From CALODP01 sp942492055 (GTDB taxonomy: Bacteria > Bacteroidota > Ignavibacteria > Ignavibacteriales > Melioribacteraceae), in NCBI GenBank assembly GCA_942492055.1, contig CALODP010000015.1, forward strand, positions 186,001-250,000: a stretch of 64,000 nt of DNA, read 5' to 3'. The position numbers and the translations under genes were made by a program. The first letter of the stretch is position 1. Each line of letters begins with the position of its first letter. The notes beneath the pieces are model-generated. The model did no database searches, had not been told where the DNA came from, and saw only the letters and a program-made list of their open reading frames with translations. Positions 26,548-35,589 of the stretch are shown piece after piece.

Positions 26548-26904
26548 TAAAACCGTTTTTGTTTTACAGTTGTTGTGTTTAGTTCTTGTTTCATTTTACA
26601 GTATACTGTTTTTGTTCTTCTTTCCCTTTACTTCTTCTTTCTTTGTCCCGGTTTTATTTGTCACTCTTTTTCTTAGTACTTCTTTTGGTTTACTTTGGGT
26701 TTCTTATTCCTTCTTTGGCTTTACATTCTTTTAGTTCCGGATGGTTCCTACCGTTAGCAAAGGCTTTCCGAGAAGGAAATTATCCATACCTACATTCTTC
26801 TTGTACATCATTTATTGACTAATATATAGTTCAATGTTGAAAAAAATGAATAATAGAGTTATGTTCCTTTCGGAATATCAAATACCAAATCCGGAGTAAG
26901 GGAA

Positions 26905-28098
26905 ATGAGACAGGAAGCCAAGAGAAAGAGAACTCCAAGGAAAAAAGCGCGAATCGAATCGATTGATCTTTTGCGCGGGGTAATTATGATCATCATGGCC
27001 TTGGATCATGCGCGTTATTATTTCCATTACGACTCCTTTTTCTTTTCGGCTACTGATATATCGCAAACCAATCCGGCTCTCTTTTTTACAAGATTTATTA
27101 CCCATTTCTGCGCTCCCGCTTTTCTCTTCCTTTCCGGATGCTCCGCTTTTCTTGCGGGGAAGAGTAAAACTAAGAAAGAGATCTGGGAACGACTTACCAA
27201 AAGGGGAGCGTGGCTTATTCTTATCGCCTTTACTCTGGAGGAATTCGCATGGTATTTCAGAATCGATTTTACTTCTTACGAGCTCGGTGTGCTCTGGTCA
27301 TTAGGGGCTTCGATGCTGATTCTGGCATTTGTGCAGTTTTTGCCGAAGATTATTCCGATCATTATAGCTTTCGCGGCAATCTTTTTACAACATCTTACCG
27401 ATGGCTTCCGGCCAGAAGCGACCGACGCTTTTTCGATTATCTGGCGTATCTTACATGTTCCCGGTGGATTTGATATTGGCGGAATTCATATCGGCGTGGC
27501 GTTCCCGCTTCTTCCGTGGGCTGCTACTATGATTCTCGGATTTTACTTCGGGCGGTTCTTTGTTGATTTTGCCAAGAAGGAGAGGAAGAAATGGCTTACC
27601 GGAATCGGGTTTGGCTCGGTGCTGCTATTTTTCGTTTTGCGTCTTATTAACATTTACGGCGATCAACATCCCTGGATTGTTCAGGATACATACATTAAGA
27701 GTATACTCTCATTCTTCAATATTTCCAAATCTCCCGCTTCTCTCGATTTTATTCTGCTTACTGTCGGGGGCTCTGTTCTCTTCCTCGCTTTTGCCGAAGG
27801 GATTAAGAATAAGTTTACCGATTTCTGTGTGATAATCGGTAGAACTCCTTTTATGTTTTATCTTCTCCACATCTATCTGATTCACCTCGGCGCGATGATT
27901 CTCGGATATTTCCAAGGGTACGATCTATCCTCTCTAAACGGATGGATATCTTCCCAAAAACATCTGCAAGGATACGGTGTAAGTCTGGGGATGGTCTATC
28001 TGATTACCATGATGTTGGTGTTTCTGGCTTATCCTCTTTGTAAACGGTTCTACCGCTACAAAACAGAGAATAGAAATTTTATTTCCGGTTATTTTTAG
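26905..28098 (+). CDS. DUF1624/HGSNAT-like integral membrane acyltransferase
   Basis: A membrane protein of 397 residues with about ten helices. It opens 'RIESIDLLRGVIMIIMALDH', the signature of the DUF1624 part of heparan-alpha-glucosaminide N-acetyltransferase-like proteins; the conserved 'DH' follows the first helix (near residue 32). 'LFFTRFITHFCAPAFLFLSG' follows the family pattern. Members move an acetyl group across the membrane to a sugar amine, but most bacterial ones are untested. The start has GGAGTAAGGGA upstream. It is alone, between a repeat array and a lipoprotein gene, so the context gives no clue to the substrate. Confidence 0.85.
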   Translation: MRQEAKRKRTPRKKARIESIDLLRGVIMIIMALDHARYYFHYDSFFFSATDISQTNPALFFTRFITHFCAPAFLFLSGCSAFLAGKSKTKKEIWERLTKRGAWLILIAFTLEEFAWYFRIDFTSYELGVLWSLGASMLILAFVQFLPKIIPIIIAFAAIFLQHLTDGFRPEATDAFSIIWRILHVPGGFDIGGIHIGVAFPLLPWAATMILGFYFGRFFVDFAKKERKKWLTGIGFGSVLLFFVLRLINIYGDQHPWIVQDTYIKSILSFFNISKSPASLDFILLTVGGSVLFLAFAEGIKNKFTDFCVIIGRTPFMFYLLHIYLIHLGAMILGYFQGYDLSSLNGWISSQKHLQGYGVSLGMVYLITMMLVFLAYPLCKRFYRYKTENRNFISGYF

Positions 28099-28377
28099 GG
28101 ATGCCGGTAACTATTATGGCAGACTTATGTTCATCAATAGCTCAAATGATTTCTTAAGAGTTCTGGAATTCTTACACGTCACACTTTTGATTTCGAAACA
28201 TTTATTAAACGGCAAGGGAGAAACAGAGACGGTTTCAACGAAAAAATGGAAATCTCCAATGTAATTCTCCGATATGAGCTGGACTATTCGCTTGGGATGG
28301 GAGATAGTACTTGCTATATAAAAATAAAAAGTTTAATATTATACTCTATTATTCAACACAAGAAAAGGAGGTAGTTA

Positions 28378-29373
28378 TTGAAGTTAAGTAAAAAGAGTGT
28401 TTGGTTTCTTTTACTTACAGTGTTATTGCTCTCATGTTCTGAAATCTCCCGTCCGGAGATTGAAGAGAAAATATTAAAGGAGATTCCCGGTGAAGTTCTT
28501 TTTCTTGCCGATACTTCCGGAACTTTGCAATTGTATAGCATGACACTCGAAGGGAAAGATATCCGGCAAATTACAAATGATCCGGAGAAGCCGATAATGG
28601 ATGCCGTATGGTCACCAAACGGTAAGAAAATAGCAATTACCGTATATATGCAAAAATATCATTTTTACGGTGGAATAATCTACGTAATGGACGCCGACGG
28701 GAGCAATCTGCAAAGAGTTACCCTTCACGAAGAAGCGGGGGAATATTTTGCTGTAGGGCATTTTCCGGTCTGGTCAAATGATAGCCGGAAAATCGCATAT
28801 TCCAAAATAATAATCCCGGAGATGTACGGGAACTTCGATATCTTTGTCGCGGATCTGAGTGACGGAACCGAAAAAAGATTAACCAATACAATTAATAATT
28901 TCGATGTCCCCAGAGACTGGAATCCGAGGAATGACAAAATTATCAGTGACATGCATTTTACCACTCGGGATACATCCGGAAACGAAATTAGGGCAAGAGT
29001 AATAAGAATTATGACTGAGGATGGGGAAACTGTAGACAGCATTTATTCAAATTCTTTAAAGACTTCTTATCCTTTTTTTCTAAATGAGCGTGAATGTGTC
29101 TATTCCGAATATGAAAACGGGAAACGCTATTTTGTAATCTATGATCTGGTTAATGAAAAACCGAATCAAAAGCGAGAAATGTTTCAACAACAATCTGACT
29201 GGGGATTCGGAATTAAGTCACTGAACAAGACTTCCGACAAAGCTTTGCTTGCCCTATGGGTTGGTCCGAACGGCCTTAAGCAAGACTATTATCAATATGA
29301 TATTCCATCCGAAGCAGTAAAGAAAATTCCTTTGCCCGAATGGGCCTATTCCATTAATAGCATCAATTGGTAA
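28378..29373 (+). CDS. TolB/PD40-type beta-propeller lipoprotein
   Basis: A protein of 331 residues that starts at TTG with a GGAGG site 6 bases upstream. The lipobox LLLSC places Cys20 as the lipid anchor. PD40-type propeller strands follow, such as 'DAVWSPNGKKIAITVY', 'VMDADGSNLQRVT', 'FPVWSNDSRKIAYSK' and 'RDWNPRNDKIISD', typical of TolB-like six-bladed propellers. The role is likely protein binding on the periplasmic face or surface. The metallopeptidase gene begins 15 bases after its stop, so they are probably one transcript; the propeller could be a partner of the peptidase, which is inference. The 279 bases upstream hold nothing recognised. Confidence 0.8.
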   Translation: MKLSKKSVWFLLLTVLLLSCSEISRPEIEEKILKEIPGEVLFLADTSGTLQLYSMTLEGKDIRQITNDPEKPIMDAVWSPNGKKIAITVYMQKYHFYGGIIYVMDADGSNLQRVTLHEEAGEYFAVGHFPVWSNDSRKIAYSKIIIPEMYGNFDIFVADLSDGTEKRLTNTINNFDVPRDWNPRNDKIISDMHFTTRDTSGNEIRARVIRIMTEDGETVDSIYSNSLKTSYPFFLNERECVYSEYENGKRYFVIYDLVNEKPNQKREMFQQQSDWGFGIKSLNKTSDKALLALWVGPNGLKQDYYQYDIPSEAVKKIPLPEWAYSINSINW

Positions 29374-29388
29374 ATACAGGAGAAAAAA

Positions 29389-29670
29389 ATGAAAAAATTA
29401 TTGTTGATCTTTCTATTATTCTCAACTTTTCTAATGGGACAATACATGGAAAAGAATTTGAGGGTAAATGGGAAAAATTATTCCGTAAAGGAGAATCTGC
29501 TCACAAAATCCCCCCATCGCATTCAGGGGATAAATATATCTGTCGGAGAGTACGCTAAGGAGTTAAATGTCAGCCGGAAAGCCGATCTTGATAAGTTGAC
29601 AGAGAAGCTTGCCAACGATTTTTATCCCGTAGTTAAAGGGAAACGTAGCTATAAAAACAAAAAAAAATAA
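29389..29670 (+). CDS. Metallopeptidase, N-terminal part (signal and propeptide), frame ends in an A9 run
   Basis: This 93-residue frame begins with a clear signal peptide (MKKLLLIFLLFSTFLMGQ) after an AGGAG site. It continues into a propeptide-like part ('RKADLDKLTEKLANDFYP'). It stops at 29668, just after nine A (29659-29667). With eight A the reading would run on without a break as 'KNKKNKNLNRVKFVKYAQIY' into the frame at 29672-31600, which itself lacks a start or signal near its beginning. So the two are halves of one 736-residue secreted protease. The break may be a real mutation, a sequencing error or a slippage site. Confidence 0.75.
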   Translation: MKKLLLIFLLFSTFLMGQYMEKNLRVNGKNYSVKENLLTKSPHRIQGINISVGEYAKELNVSRKADLDKLTEKLANDFYPVVKGKRSYKNKKK

Positions 29671-29671
29671 A

Positions 29672-31600
29672 AACTTAAATCGAGTTAAGTTTGTTAAATA
29701 CGCTCAAATCTATCAAGGGATTGAGATAGAAGGATCTCAAATAGCTTACACTTTATCCGATAACAATATTGTCTCCCTGGGTATGACTCTTTATCCTATA
29801 GAAGGGATAAAGACCTCTTCGGTTATTTCCGAACAAGAGGCTATTACAATAGCGCAAAAGAGTATTCAGTCAGATTCTTTGATTCTGAAAGAAGAGCCCC
29901 GTTTAGTTATTTTACCTATCAAAGGTGAAAATACATACAGCTATAAACACGCATGGAAAATCAAAGCTACCTCACTAAAACCTTTGAAAAGCCAGGTTCT
30001 TTTTATATGTACGGAAAGTGGTAAAATATTGAGCACTATCGATGAGATGAGAGATGGGGCAATCTATGGAAATGCCACGGGGACATACTGGCCGCAACAT
30101 CATTATGATAATACCGTTACTATTCCTTTTCAACTGACAAACATAAGGTTGTATGATGAACTTGGAAATTTATTGGGAGTTAGAACAGCTGATCAGAATG
30201 GGTATTATTCTTTCAATAATCTGAGTCCGAGTGTATATATTTTACATATGTATCTTGAAAATAATTATGTCAAGCTGTATGATCACAGTGATAAACGGAT
30301 GTATTTGGATGTAAAAATACTTCCTCAACAAGTATCTCATAATTGGGGCCCAAAGGATTATAGTAGTGCTTATTATCATGTCACAAAAGCTCACAATTAT
30401 TTTAAAAATACACTGAATGTTACTGAAATGGACTATAAGATGCCCTGTTATGTGGAGCAAGGAGCGAATGTTAACGGGAGTGCGACCGGAACCATGATAT
30501 TATTTGGTTCTCAGGATGGGAAGTATTGGGCCAGATCCAGCGATTGCGTTTATCATGAGTATACTCATAATGTTGTTTATCACTTATACGGTAGCGCATT
30601 TATTGGTGGAAACAATTATTATACTCAAGGTTACGCGATGGATGAGGGATTTTCCGATTATTTCGCTTGTACTATTAATAACCATTCCATTCAAGGGGAA
30701 TCGGTACTTAGTGCACCGAGAAACTTAGATAATACTTTAACATGGGATCCAGAAGATGGAGGGCACAAAAACGGTAGAGTAATCGGTGGCGCATGCTGGG
30801 ATATAAGAGAGGCTTGCGGGAATGTAGTTGCTGATAATCTGGTGATAAAGGCTCTCGATATTTCCCCTCAGGCATACAATTTTGAGGAGTTTGCCAATAA
30901 TGTAAAAAAAGCGGATTACCTGTATTACAACAGTAGCAATAAAACTCAAATAATAGCAGCCTTCGCTAATCACGGAATTGAAGTTCCAAGACCGAAAGTT
31001 CCTGTAAACTTGTCCGTTTCCGTTAATTATGGGACAGCTACTCTATCATGGAATGCTCCAAATGATCCGACAATTACAAAATATAATATTTATCGAAAAA
31101 CTACTAACGGCGAGGTGCCAACAAACTATTCATTGGTTGCTACCGTAAATTCAAACGTAACTAGTTGGACAGACGCGGATATGTACTATTCCGGCGGAGG
31201 ATCGAGAAAAGCTTTTTATTGTATTACAGCGGAAGACTCATATAAGTATGAATCGAACAAAACCAATTACGTTTGGTTAGCTTACAGTAATGATTTACAA
31301 AAGAAAAGCGGAACGGGAAGTGACGGTGAGCTTGTTACGGAATACAATCTTTCTTCTAATTATCCTAATCCATTCAATCCGTCAACAAATATTTCTTATT
31401 CAATTCCGGTAAAAGGAAACGTTTTGATAAAAATATATAACTCTGTTGGTGAAGAGATTGCCGAACCGGTGAATGAGATTAAATCACCAGGAAGATATAC
31501 GGTTAAGTTTGACGGAACCGATCTCCCAAGCGGATTATATCTTTATTCAATAAGAGTGAACGATTTTTCTGCAGTTAAGAAAATGTTGTTAATCAAATAA
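29672..31600 (+). CDS. Secreted metallopeptidase (thermolysin/fungalysin-like), main part, with T9SS-type sorting domain
   Basis: The frame is open from before 29672; its first ATG is at 29783, inside the propeptide, so that is unlikely to be the true start. From 29672 it shows the end of an FTP-type propeptide ('IEIEGSQIAYTLSDNNIVSL') and a PepSY-like part ('SEQEAITIAQKSI'). A short beta-sandwich insert comes next. The catalytic domain has HEYTH (near 30554) and the third zinc ligand in 'MDEGFSDYFA' (near 30643), as in M36/M4 enzymes. A fibronectin domain and a sorting module ('SNYPNPFNPSTNISYSIP', ending 'KKMLLIK') close it. It would digest proteins outside the cell. The shift at 29659-29667 separates it from its signal peptide. 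Confidence 0.82.
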   Translation, partial: NLNRVKFVKYAQIYQGIEIEGSQIAYTLSDNNIVSLGMTLYPIEGIKTSSVISEQEAITIAQKSIQSDSLILKEEPRLVILPIKGENTYSYKHAWKIKATSLKPLKSQVLFICTESGKILSTIDEMRDGAIYGNATGTYWPQHHYDNTVTIPFQLTNIRLYDELGNLLGVRTADQNGYYSFNNLSPSVYILHMYLENNYVKLYDHSDKRMYLDVKILPQQVSHNWGPKDYSSAYYHVTKAHNYFKNTLNVTEMDYKMPCYVEQGANVNGSATGTMILFGSQDGKYWARSSDCVYHEYTHNVVYHLYGSAFIGGNNYYTQGYAMDEGFSDYFACTINNHSIQGESVLSAPRNLDNTLTWDPEDGGHKNGRVIGGACWDIREACGNVVADNLVIKALDISPQAYNFEEFANNVKKADYLYYNSSNKTQIIAAFANHGIEVPRPKVPVNLSVSVNYGTATLSWNAPNDPTITKYNIYRKTTNGEVPTNYSLVATVNSNVTSWTDADMYYSGGGSRKAFYCITAEDSYKYESNKTNYVWLAYSNDLQKKSGTGSDGELVTEYNLSSNYPNPFNPSTNISYSIPVKGNVLIKIYNSVGEEIAEPVNEIKSPGRYTVKFDGTDLPSGLYLYSIRVNDFSAVKKMLLIK

Positions 31601-31910
31601 ATGAATTGATTCTTCGGTTGAGGCTGCCACATAGTGACAGCCTCACTAATGTTAATATCGATTGGAAGATCTTTCATTTAGGACTAGGGCTTTGACTCTG
31701 TTAAAATTGCCTGAGATGAGTTCGGAATAATTACTCGCCTCTAATCACCAATTCCAATCTGAAAAAGATGAATTGACAATGGAAGGTTTTCACGACATTT
31801 ATAAGTCCCGCAATCTGTCCCAGCAAAAAAAATATCACACACAAAATATTTTTCTTTAGTTGAATGCTGAGATTACCTTATGTTTGTAACAAACTTTTAC
31901 GGGGTAATGT
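31601..31910. other. Gene-free gap with one hairpin
   Basis: At 31620-31644 GAGGCTG, one mismatch and CAC face GTG and CAGCCTC around ATA; no T run follows, so termination is uncertain. At 31884-31896 GTTTG-TAA-CAAAC is a small palindrome just before marC. Nothing else is recognised. Confidence 0.4.
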
Positions 31911-32558
31911 ATGAATGAGTTGTTGTCTTTTGGATTGGTAGCTTTTACTTCCTTTTTTACATTAATAAATCCTTTGGGAACAATGCCGATTTTTTTAACA
32001 ATGACCACCGAGTTAAATCAGGCGGACAGAACCAAAACGGCGAAAAAGGCTTCCCTTGTCGCCTTTGTAATCATTGTAATATTCTCCTTTATCGGACAAG
32101 TGCTATTCAACTTTTTCGGAATATCTGTGGATAGTTTCCGTGTTGTAGGGGGAGTGATATTCTTTATAATGGGAATGGATATGTTGCAAGCCCGATTGGG
32201 CAAAGTAAAGGTGAAGGATAGCGAGATAAAGTCCTACGTGAATGATATCTCCGTAACCCCTTTGGCTATCCCGATGATATGCGGCCCCGGCGCACTAACG
32301 AACGCCATTGTATTGATGGAAGACGCCAATAATATCGAAAAGAAAGTGATACTGATAACCGCCGTTTCTCTGGTTATGTTGCTTACATTTTTGATTCTCT
32401 ACAGCTCATCCCGAATTATAAAATTCCTTGGCGAAACCGGAGTAAATGTAATGATGCGTCTCATGGGACTAATCGTTATGGTGATTGCAGTTGAATTTTT
32501 CTTCAGTGGCCTAACCCCCTTTGTGGAAAAGATGATAAAAATTGCGATCGGGCAATGA
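31911..32558 (+). CDS. MarC family integral membrane protein
   Basis: An inner-membrane protein of 215 residues with six predicted helices. Family hallmarks are visible: 'LINPLGTMPIFLTMT' in the first helix (about 19-33), 'GVIFFIMGMDMLQARLG' (about 84-100) and 'TPLAIPMICGPGALTNAIV' (about 117-135). Length is right for MarC. Despite the name (multiple antibiotic resistance) the family has no proven transport role. Its neighbours do not help: a protease upstream and an antitoxin-like gene downstream. Confidence 0.9.
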   Translation: MNELLSFGLVAFTSFFTLINPLGTMPIFLTMTTELNQADRTKTAKKASLVAFVIIVIFSFIGQVLFNFFGISVDSFRVVGGVIFFIMGMDMLQARLGKVKVKDSEIKSYVNDISVTPLAIPMICGPGALTNAIVLMEDANNIEKKVILITAVSLVMLLTFLILYSSSRIIKFLGETGVNVMMRLMGLIVMVIAVEFFFSGLTPFVEKMIKIAIGQ

Positions 32559-32660
32559 TTTTAGGATGAGCAATAGCATATCACATTGCGTATTCCAACT
32601 GTAGCATATAGCCCCCGATATAAAGTAAGTTCGATTGAAGAAAGATCTAAAGGAAATGTT

Positions 32661-32936
32661 ATGAGAAGCAATGATAGAGATATGGAATATGGTTCCCTTT
32701 CGGAAGTAAGTGCAAAGCTTGGATACTATTTGGAGAAAGTAAACAAAACCAAACGACCCTTGGTAATAACCCGTGACGGAGAGAACTCAGCTATACTGAT
32801 TGACTCTTCCGAATATTTTGCCTTGATTGAAAGAGCTGAGTTTTCGGAAGATCTCAAAATAGCAGAAACACAGATTGAATCCGGTAATGTAATTTCTCAC
32901 AAAGAGTTAAAAGAAAGACTTAGTCTTAGAGGCTGA
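32661..32936 (+). CDS. Phd/YefM-type antitoxin without adjacent toxin
   Basis: A protein of 91 residues from ATG 32661 (AAAGGAAA upstream; the frame extends 25 codons further to a TTG without support). The core 'GSLSEVSAKLGYYLEKVNKT' and 'PLVITRDGENSAILIDSSEYFALIE' matches the Phd/YefM fold, a DNA-binding N-terminal half with a toxin-binding tail. The tail 'EDLKIAETQIESGNVISHKELKERL' is also family-like. No RelE, Doc or PIN frame lies within several hundred bases on either side, so it is an orphan. It may repress its own promoter, or guard against a toxin encoded elsewhere. Confidence 0.75.
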   Translation: MRSNDRDMEYGSLSEVSAKLGYYLEKVNKTKRPLVITRDGENSAILIDSSEYFALIERAEFSEDLKIAETQIESGNVISHKELKERLSLRG

Positions 32937-33053
32937 AATTGAAAATGATCTGTTCTTTAAGAACTTAAATGTCCCTAAAACTCCATCCCCCATTCCTTTC
33001 CACCTTCGAAATCGATATCTTTGTTTTTTCGTTTAACAAAAGATAGGTGAAAT

Positions 33054-33911
33054 GTGTTGAAAAAATACTCCATACTACTCCTTATTTCCGCAATGATTTT
33101 CGCCGGATGCGCAAGGGAAGCTACCAAAGAGAGGGAACTAACAGCCACAAAAGATGACGGAACCGGAATAATGCTAACCGCCGAAGATCTTTCGCTCGGG
33201 GCGCATCATACGAACCATGACGAAATTTTCGGTAAATATGTGAAAGGATACAACAGTGTTGTCCTTAAAGCAATTGATTCTGTACAGGCAACAGCCCCCG
33301 AAGGGAACGGATATTTCATCGGTATAAAAGCCGATCCACCCGAGTCGCCGATTGGCTACGATCTGGAACTATTCGGGCGCCAATTGCTAAAAGCTCCGCG
33401 CAAAACAAGCTATTGCAGCGGCTCATCCTACACAGCCTTTATCGAGGCAATGAATATTCTCTACAAAGGGAAAACCATATCGGACGAGCGTTACGAAGCC
33501 CTCCGTATGCAGGAACCTGACGGAGGAAGAAGGGAAGACGGCGTGAAATTCTGGGGAAAATGGAACGACAACGGCTACGGAAATCATTTCGCGTTGGCGC
33601 AATACTCCGGAATGGGGGAACAGGTAAAACCGATAAACGCCCGCCCGGGAGATTTTCTCAACATCTCATGGAACAGCAGCAACGGCCATTCTGTAATCTT
33701 TCTGGGATGGACAATAAACAAAGATAACGAAAAATGCTTGGTATACTGGTCGAGTCAACCAAAAACAAACGGCCTGGGAGACGACATTGTGCCGATAAGC
33801 AGAATTAGAGAAGTAATGTTTATCCGCATTACTCATCCCGAAAAACTCTTCACATTCGACGTAAACACCGAAGTAAACCGCTCCGTAAAAGGGGATAAAA
33901 TAGTTTGGTAA
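33054..33911 (+). CDS. Lipoprotein with NlpC/P60-like Cys-His fold
   Basis: A protein of 285 residues, read from GTG 33054 (GATAGGTGA upstream). Lipobox IFAGC gives Cys19 as anchor. 'TSYCSGSSYTAFIEA' puts a candidate catalytic Cys at residue 121 at the start of a helix. 'ARPGDFLNISWN' then 'NGHSVIFLGW' puts His212 on a strand, the usual order in NlpC/P60 and related amidases. These enzymes cut peptide stems of peptidoglycan; the exact subfamily is not recognised and the spacing of about 90 residues is longer than in simple NlpC domains. Codon use is richer in C-ending codons than in its neighbours. A CCCCTC-GCGA-GAGGGG hairpin follows the stop. Confidence 0.6.
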   Translation: MLKKYSILLLISAMIFAGCAREATKERELTATKDDGTGIMLTAEDLSLGAHHTNHDEIFGKYVKGYNSVVLKAIDSVQATAPEGNGYFIGIKADPPESPIGYDLELFGRQLLKAPRKTSYCSGSSYTAFIEAMNILYKGKTISDERYEALRMQEPDGGRREDGVKFWGKWNDNGYGNHFALAQYSGMGEQVKPINARPGDFLNISWNSSNGHSVIFLGWTINKDNEKCLVYWSSQPKTNGLGDDIVPISRIREVMFIRITHPEKLFTFDVNTEVNRSVKGDKIVW

Positions 33912-33916
33912 AATAT

Positions 33917-33937
33917 TTCCCCTCGCGAGAGGGGAGA
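33917..33937 (+). terminator. Hairpin after the NlpC/P60-like lipoprotein gene
   Basis: CCCCTC pairs with GAGGGG around GCGA directly after the stop. A T run is missing, so the call is weak. Confidence 0.4.
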
Positions 33938-34023
33938 TTATAAATCTAATCTTTATTCCTCTCTTTAATTCTCGGTCCCCATAGTTGTAACAAAATTTTA
34001 CCCACTTTTCCCGAATATTGATT

Positions 34024-34527
34024 GACTGTCACCTCTCTTTGAACGAGTGCAACTTCTCATTGCACGACTGTCACTTCGTTTTGAACGAGTGTAACTTCTC
34101 ATTGCACGACTGTCATTTCGTTTTGAACGAGTGTAACTTCTCATTGCACGGCTGTCACCTCTCTTTGAACGAGTGCAACTTCTCATTGTACGAATGTCAC
34201 TTCGTTTTGAATGCGTGCAACTTCTCATTGTACGAATGTCACTTCGTTTTGAATGCGTGCAACTTCTCATTGTACGACTGTCACTTCGTTTTGAACGAGT
34301 GTAACTTCTCATTGCACGACTGTCATTTCGTTTTGAACGAGTGTAACTTCTCATTGCACGACTGTCATTTCGTTTTGAACGAGTGTAACTTCTCATTGCA
34401 CGACTGTCACTTCGCTTTGAACGAGTGCAACTTCTCATTGTACGAATGTCACTTCGTTTTGAACGCGTGCAACTTCTCATTGTACGACTGTCACTTCACT
34501 TTGATCGAGTGTTCATTCGCTTATTCT
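34024..34527. repeat. Tandem array, alternating 21-bp half-units (42-bp period), family C
   Basis: Half-units GACTGTCACTTCG... and GAGTGTAACTTCTC... alternate. They start at 34024, 34045, 34066, 34087 and so on to 34507, 24 half-units with exactly 21 bases each and no insertion or deletion. A few units switch CAC for TAC and GAGTG for GCGTG in patches, as if by conversion. One frame on each strand stays open through it (a peptide repeat DCHFVLNECNFSLH on the plus strand), but there is no ribosome site, ATG or signal. The array lies in the 770-base gap between two convergent genes. Confidence 0.93.
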
Positions 34528-34633
34528 AGTAGGATACTGCTTTGTTGATAGAGTGAGTGGCTTTCAAGGTAAAGAGGCTAGTTCGAAATTAAATAAACTG
34601 TATCAGTTAAGAATAGCCATATGAGAAATCGGG

Positions 34634-34676
34634 AAGAAAAATTTCTCCCCAACCCCCGCAGAGAGGGTTGGGAGAA
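34634..34676 (-). terminator. Rho-independent terminator of the outer-membrane barrel gene
   Basis: On the minus strand TCTCCCAACCC pairs with GGGTTGGGGAGA, followed by AATTTTTCTT. It starts 6 bases after the stop. Confidence 0.8.
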
Positions 34677-34681
34677 AGAAA

Positions 34682-35311
34682 TTAAAAAACTTTGAATAAG
34701 AAGTTAACGGTTATGTCGAATGTGTTCATGTTATCTTCATCACCGGTAATTAAAGCTTTTGCCCACTCTTTATCATCTTTCCCTAAAAGATTATTAAAGT
34801 TGTATTTTGCGCAAAGATCGATATCAACTTTCGGTAGCAATTTGAAATCAACACCGGCTCCGATACCGATTCCGTAACGAGAACCAATCTCTTCGGTGTG
34901 CTTACCATTTGCGTCTTTAATCTCGACATCACCGAAAGAATTGATAAGGAAATCCAACCCTACATAAGGACTTACCGGTCCCGGGATTATTCCCCATTCT
35001 GCACCGATACCTATGGAAAGTAGTGAAGCAGAAGTTTCGGTATTAATACTTTTTGCTTCCCCGTCGAAACTATGATAATAAACTGATCCTACAATATTTA
35101 ACGGAATAATAGGTAATCCGAATTTGGCTTTACCACCAAGCAGATATTCCGAATCGAAGCCTAAGCCACCGTTTTTTGATACTATGGAATTAGTGTAATC
35201 ATCAGGCCCGGTTACCTTACTGATACCGCCCCCTAAACCGATGCGCAGGCTCTGCGCGTTAACTGTAGTAGCCACAAGCACAATAGCGAAAAGTGTAAAT
35301 ATTCTTTTCAC
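34682..35311 (-). CDS. Outer-membrane beta-barrel protein (OmpA/OmpW-like fold)
   Basis: The start is taken at GTG 35311, 4 bases after a full AAGGAGG site; an upstream ATG adds 20 residues that spoil the signal peptide. The 209-residue product has a signal peptide (VKRIFTLFAIVLVATTVNAQ). Alternating amphipathic strands ('LRIGLGGGISKV', 'GIGAEWGIIPGPVSPYVGLD', 'RYGIGIGAGVDFKLLP') follow, and the chain ends in an aromatic residue ('VNFLFKVF'), so an eight- to ten-stranded barrel is likely. The role is unknown. It is a single gene facing the family C array. Confidence 0.75.
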   Translation of the reverse strand: MKRIFTLFAIVLVATTVNAQSLRIGLGGGISKVTGPDDYTNSIVSKNGGLGFDSEYLLGGKAKFGLPIIPLNIVGSVYYHSFDGEAKSINTETSASLLSIGIGAEWGIIPGPVSPYVGLDFLINSFGDVEIKDANGKHTEEIGSRYGIGIGAGVDFKLLPKVDIDLCAKYNFNNLLGKDDKEWAKALITGDEDNMNTFDITVNFLFKVF

Positions 35312-35589
35312 AAATCCTCCTTTATAAGAAATGGTAAAAAAAATTAAAACTTGTTGGGAAATTAAACCCAATTATTAACTAATTCAAGTAATATAAAGCA
35401 TATCCATTAGTTATCTTTTCCTTAGAGTTCAATTTTGTTTATATTTAGAGCTTGAAAAAGGGCTTCCGACATGTGAATATTTCTTATGAGTTAATGATAA
35501 TAATTGTGAAATAAGTTATTGGCCGGAAAAGATTACTCGTCGATGTACCTTTTAGAATTATGGTAATTTCCTAAGGAACGGTAAAAAAA

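Noticed and set aside
26586..26822. A 78-residue hydrophobic frame
   Set aside because: T-rich DNA gives Phe/Leu-rich translation on chance; no ribosome site, no homologous pattern, next to repeats.
2941..34527. The 21-bp arrays as CRISPR arrays
   Set aside because: Units abut without unique spacers, units are too short and diverged, and no cas gene is present.
34018..34548. A 176-residue plus-strand frame (DCHFVLNECNFSLH repeats) and a minus-strand frame of similar length
   Set aside because: Both arise from a 21-bp period that lacks stops in one frame per strand. No ATG, ribosome site or signal peptide on the plus strand, and the two frames cannot both be coding.
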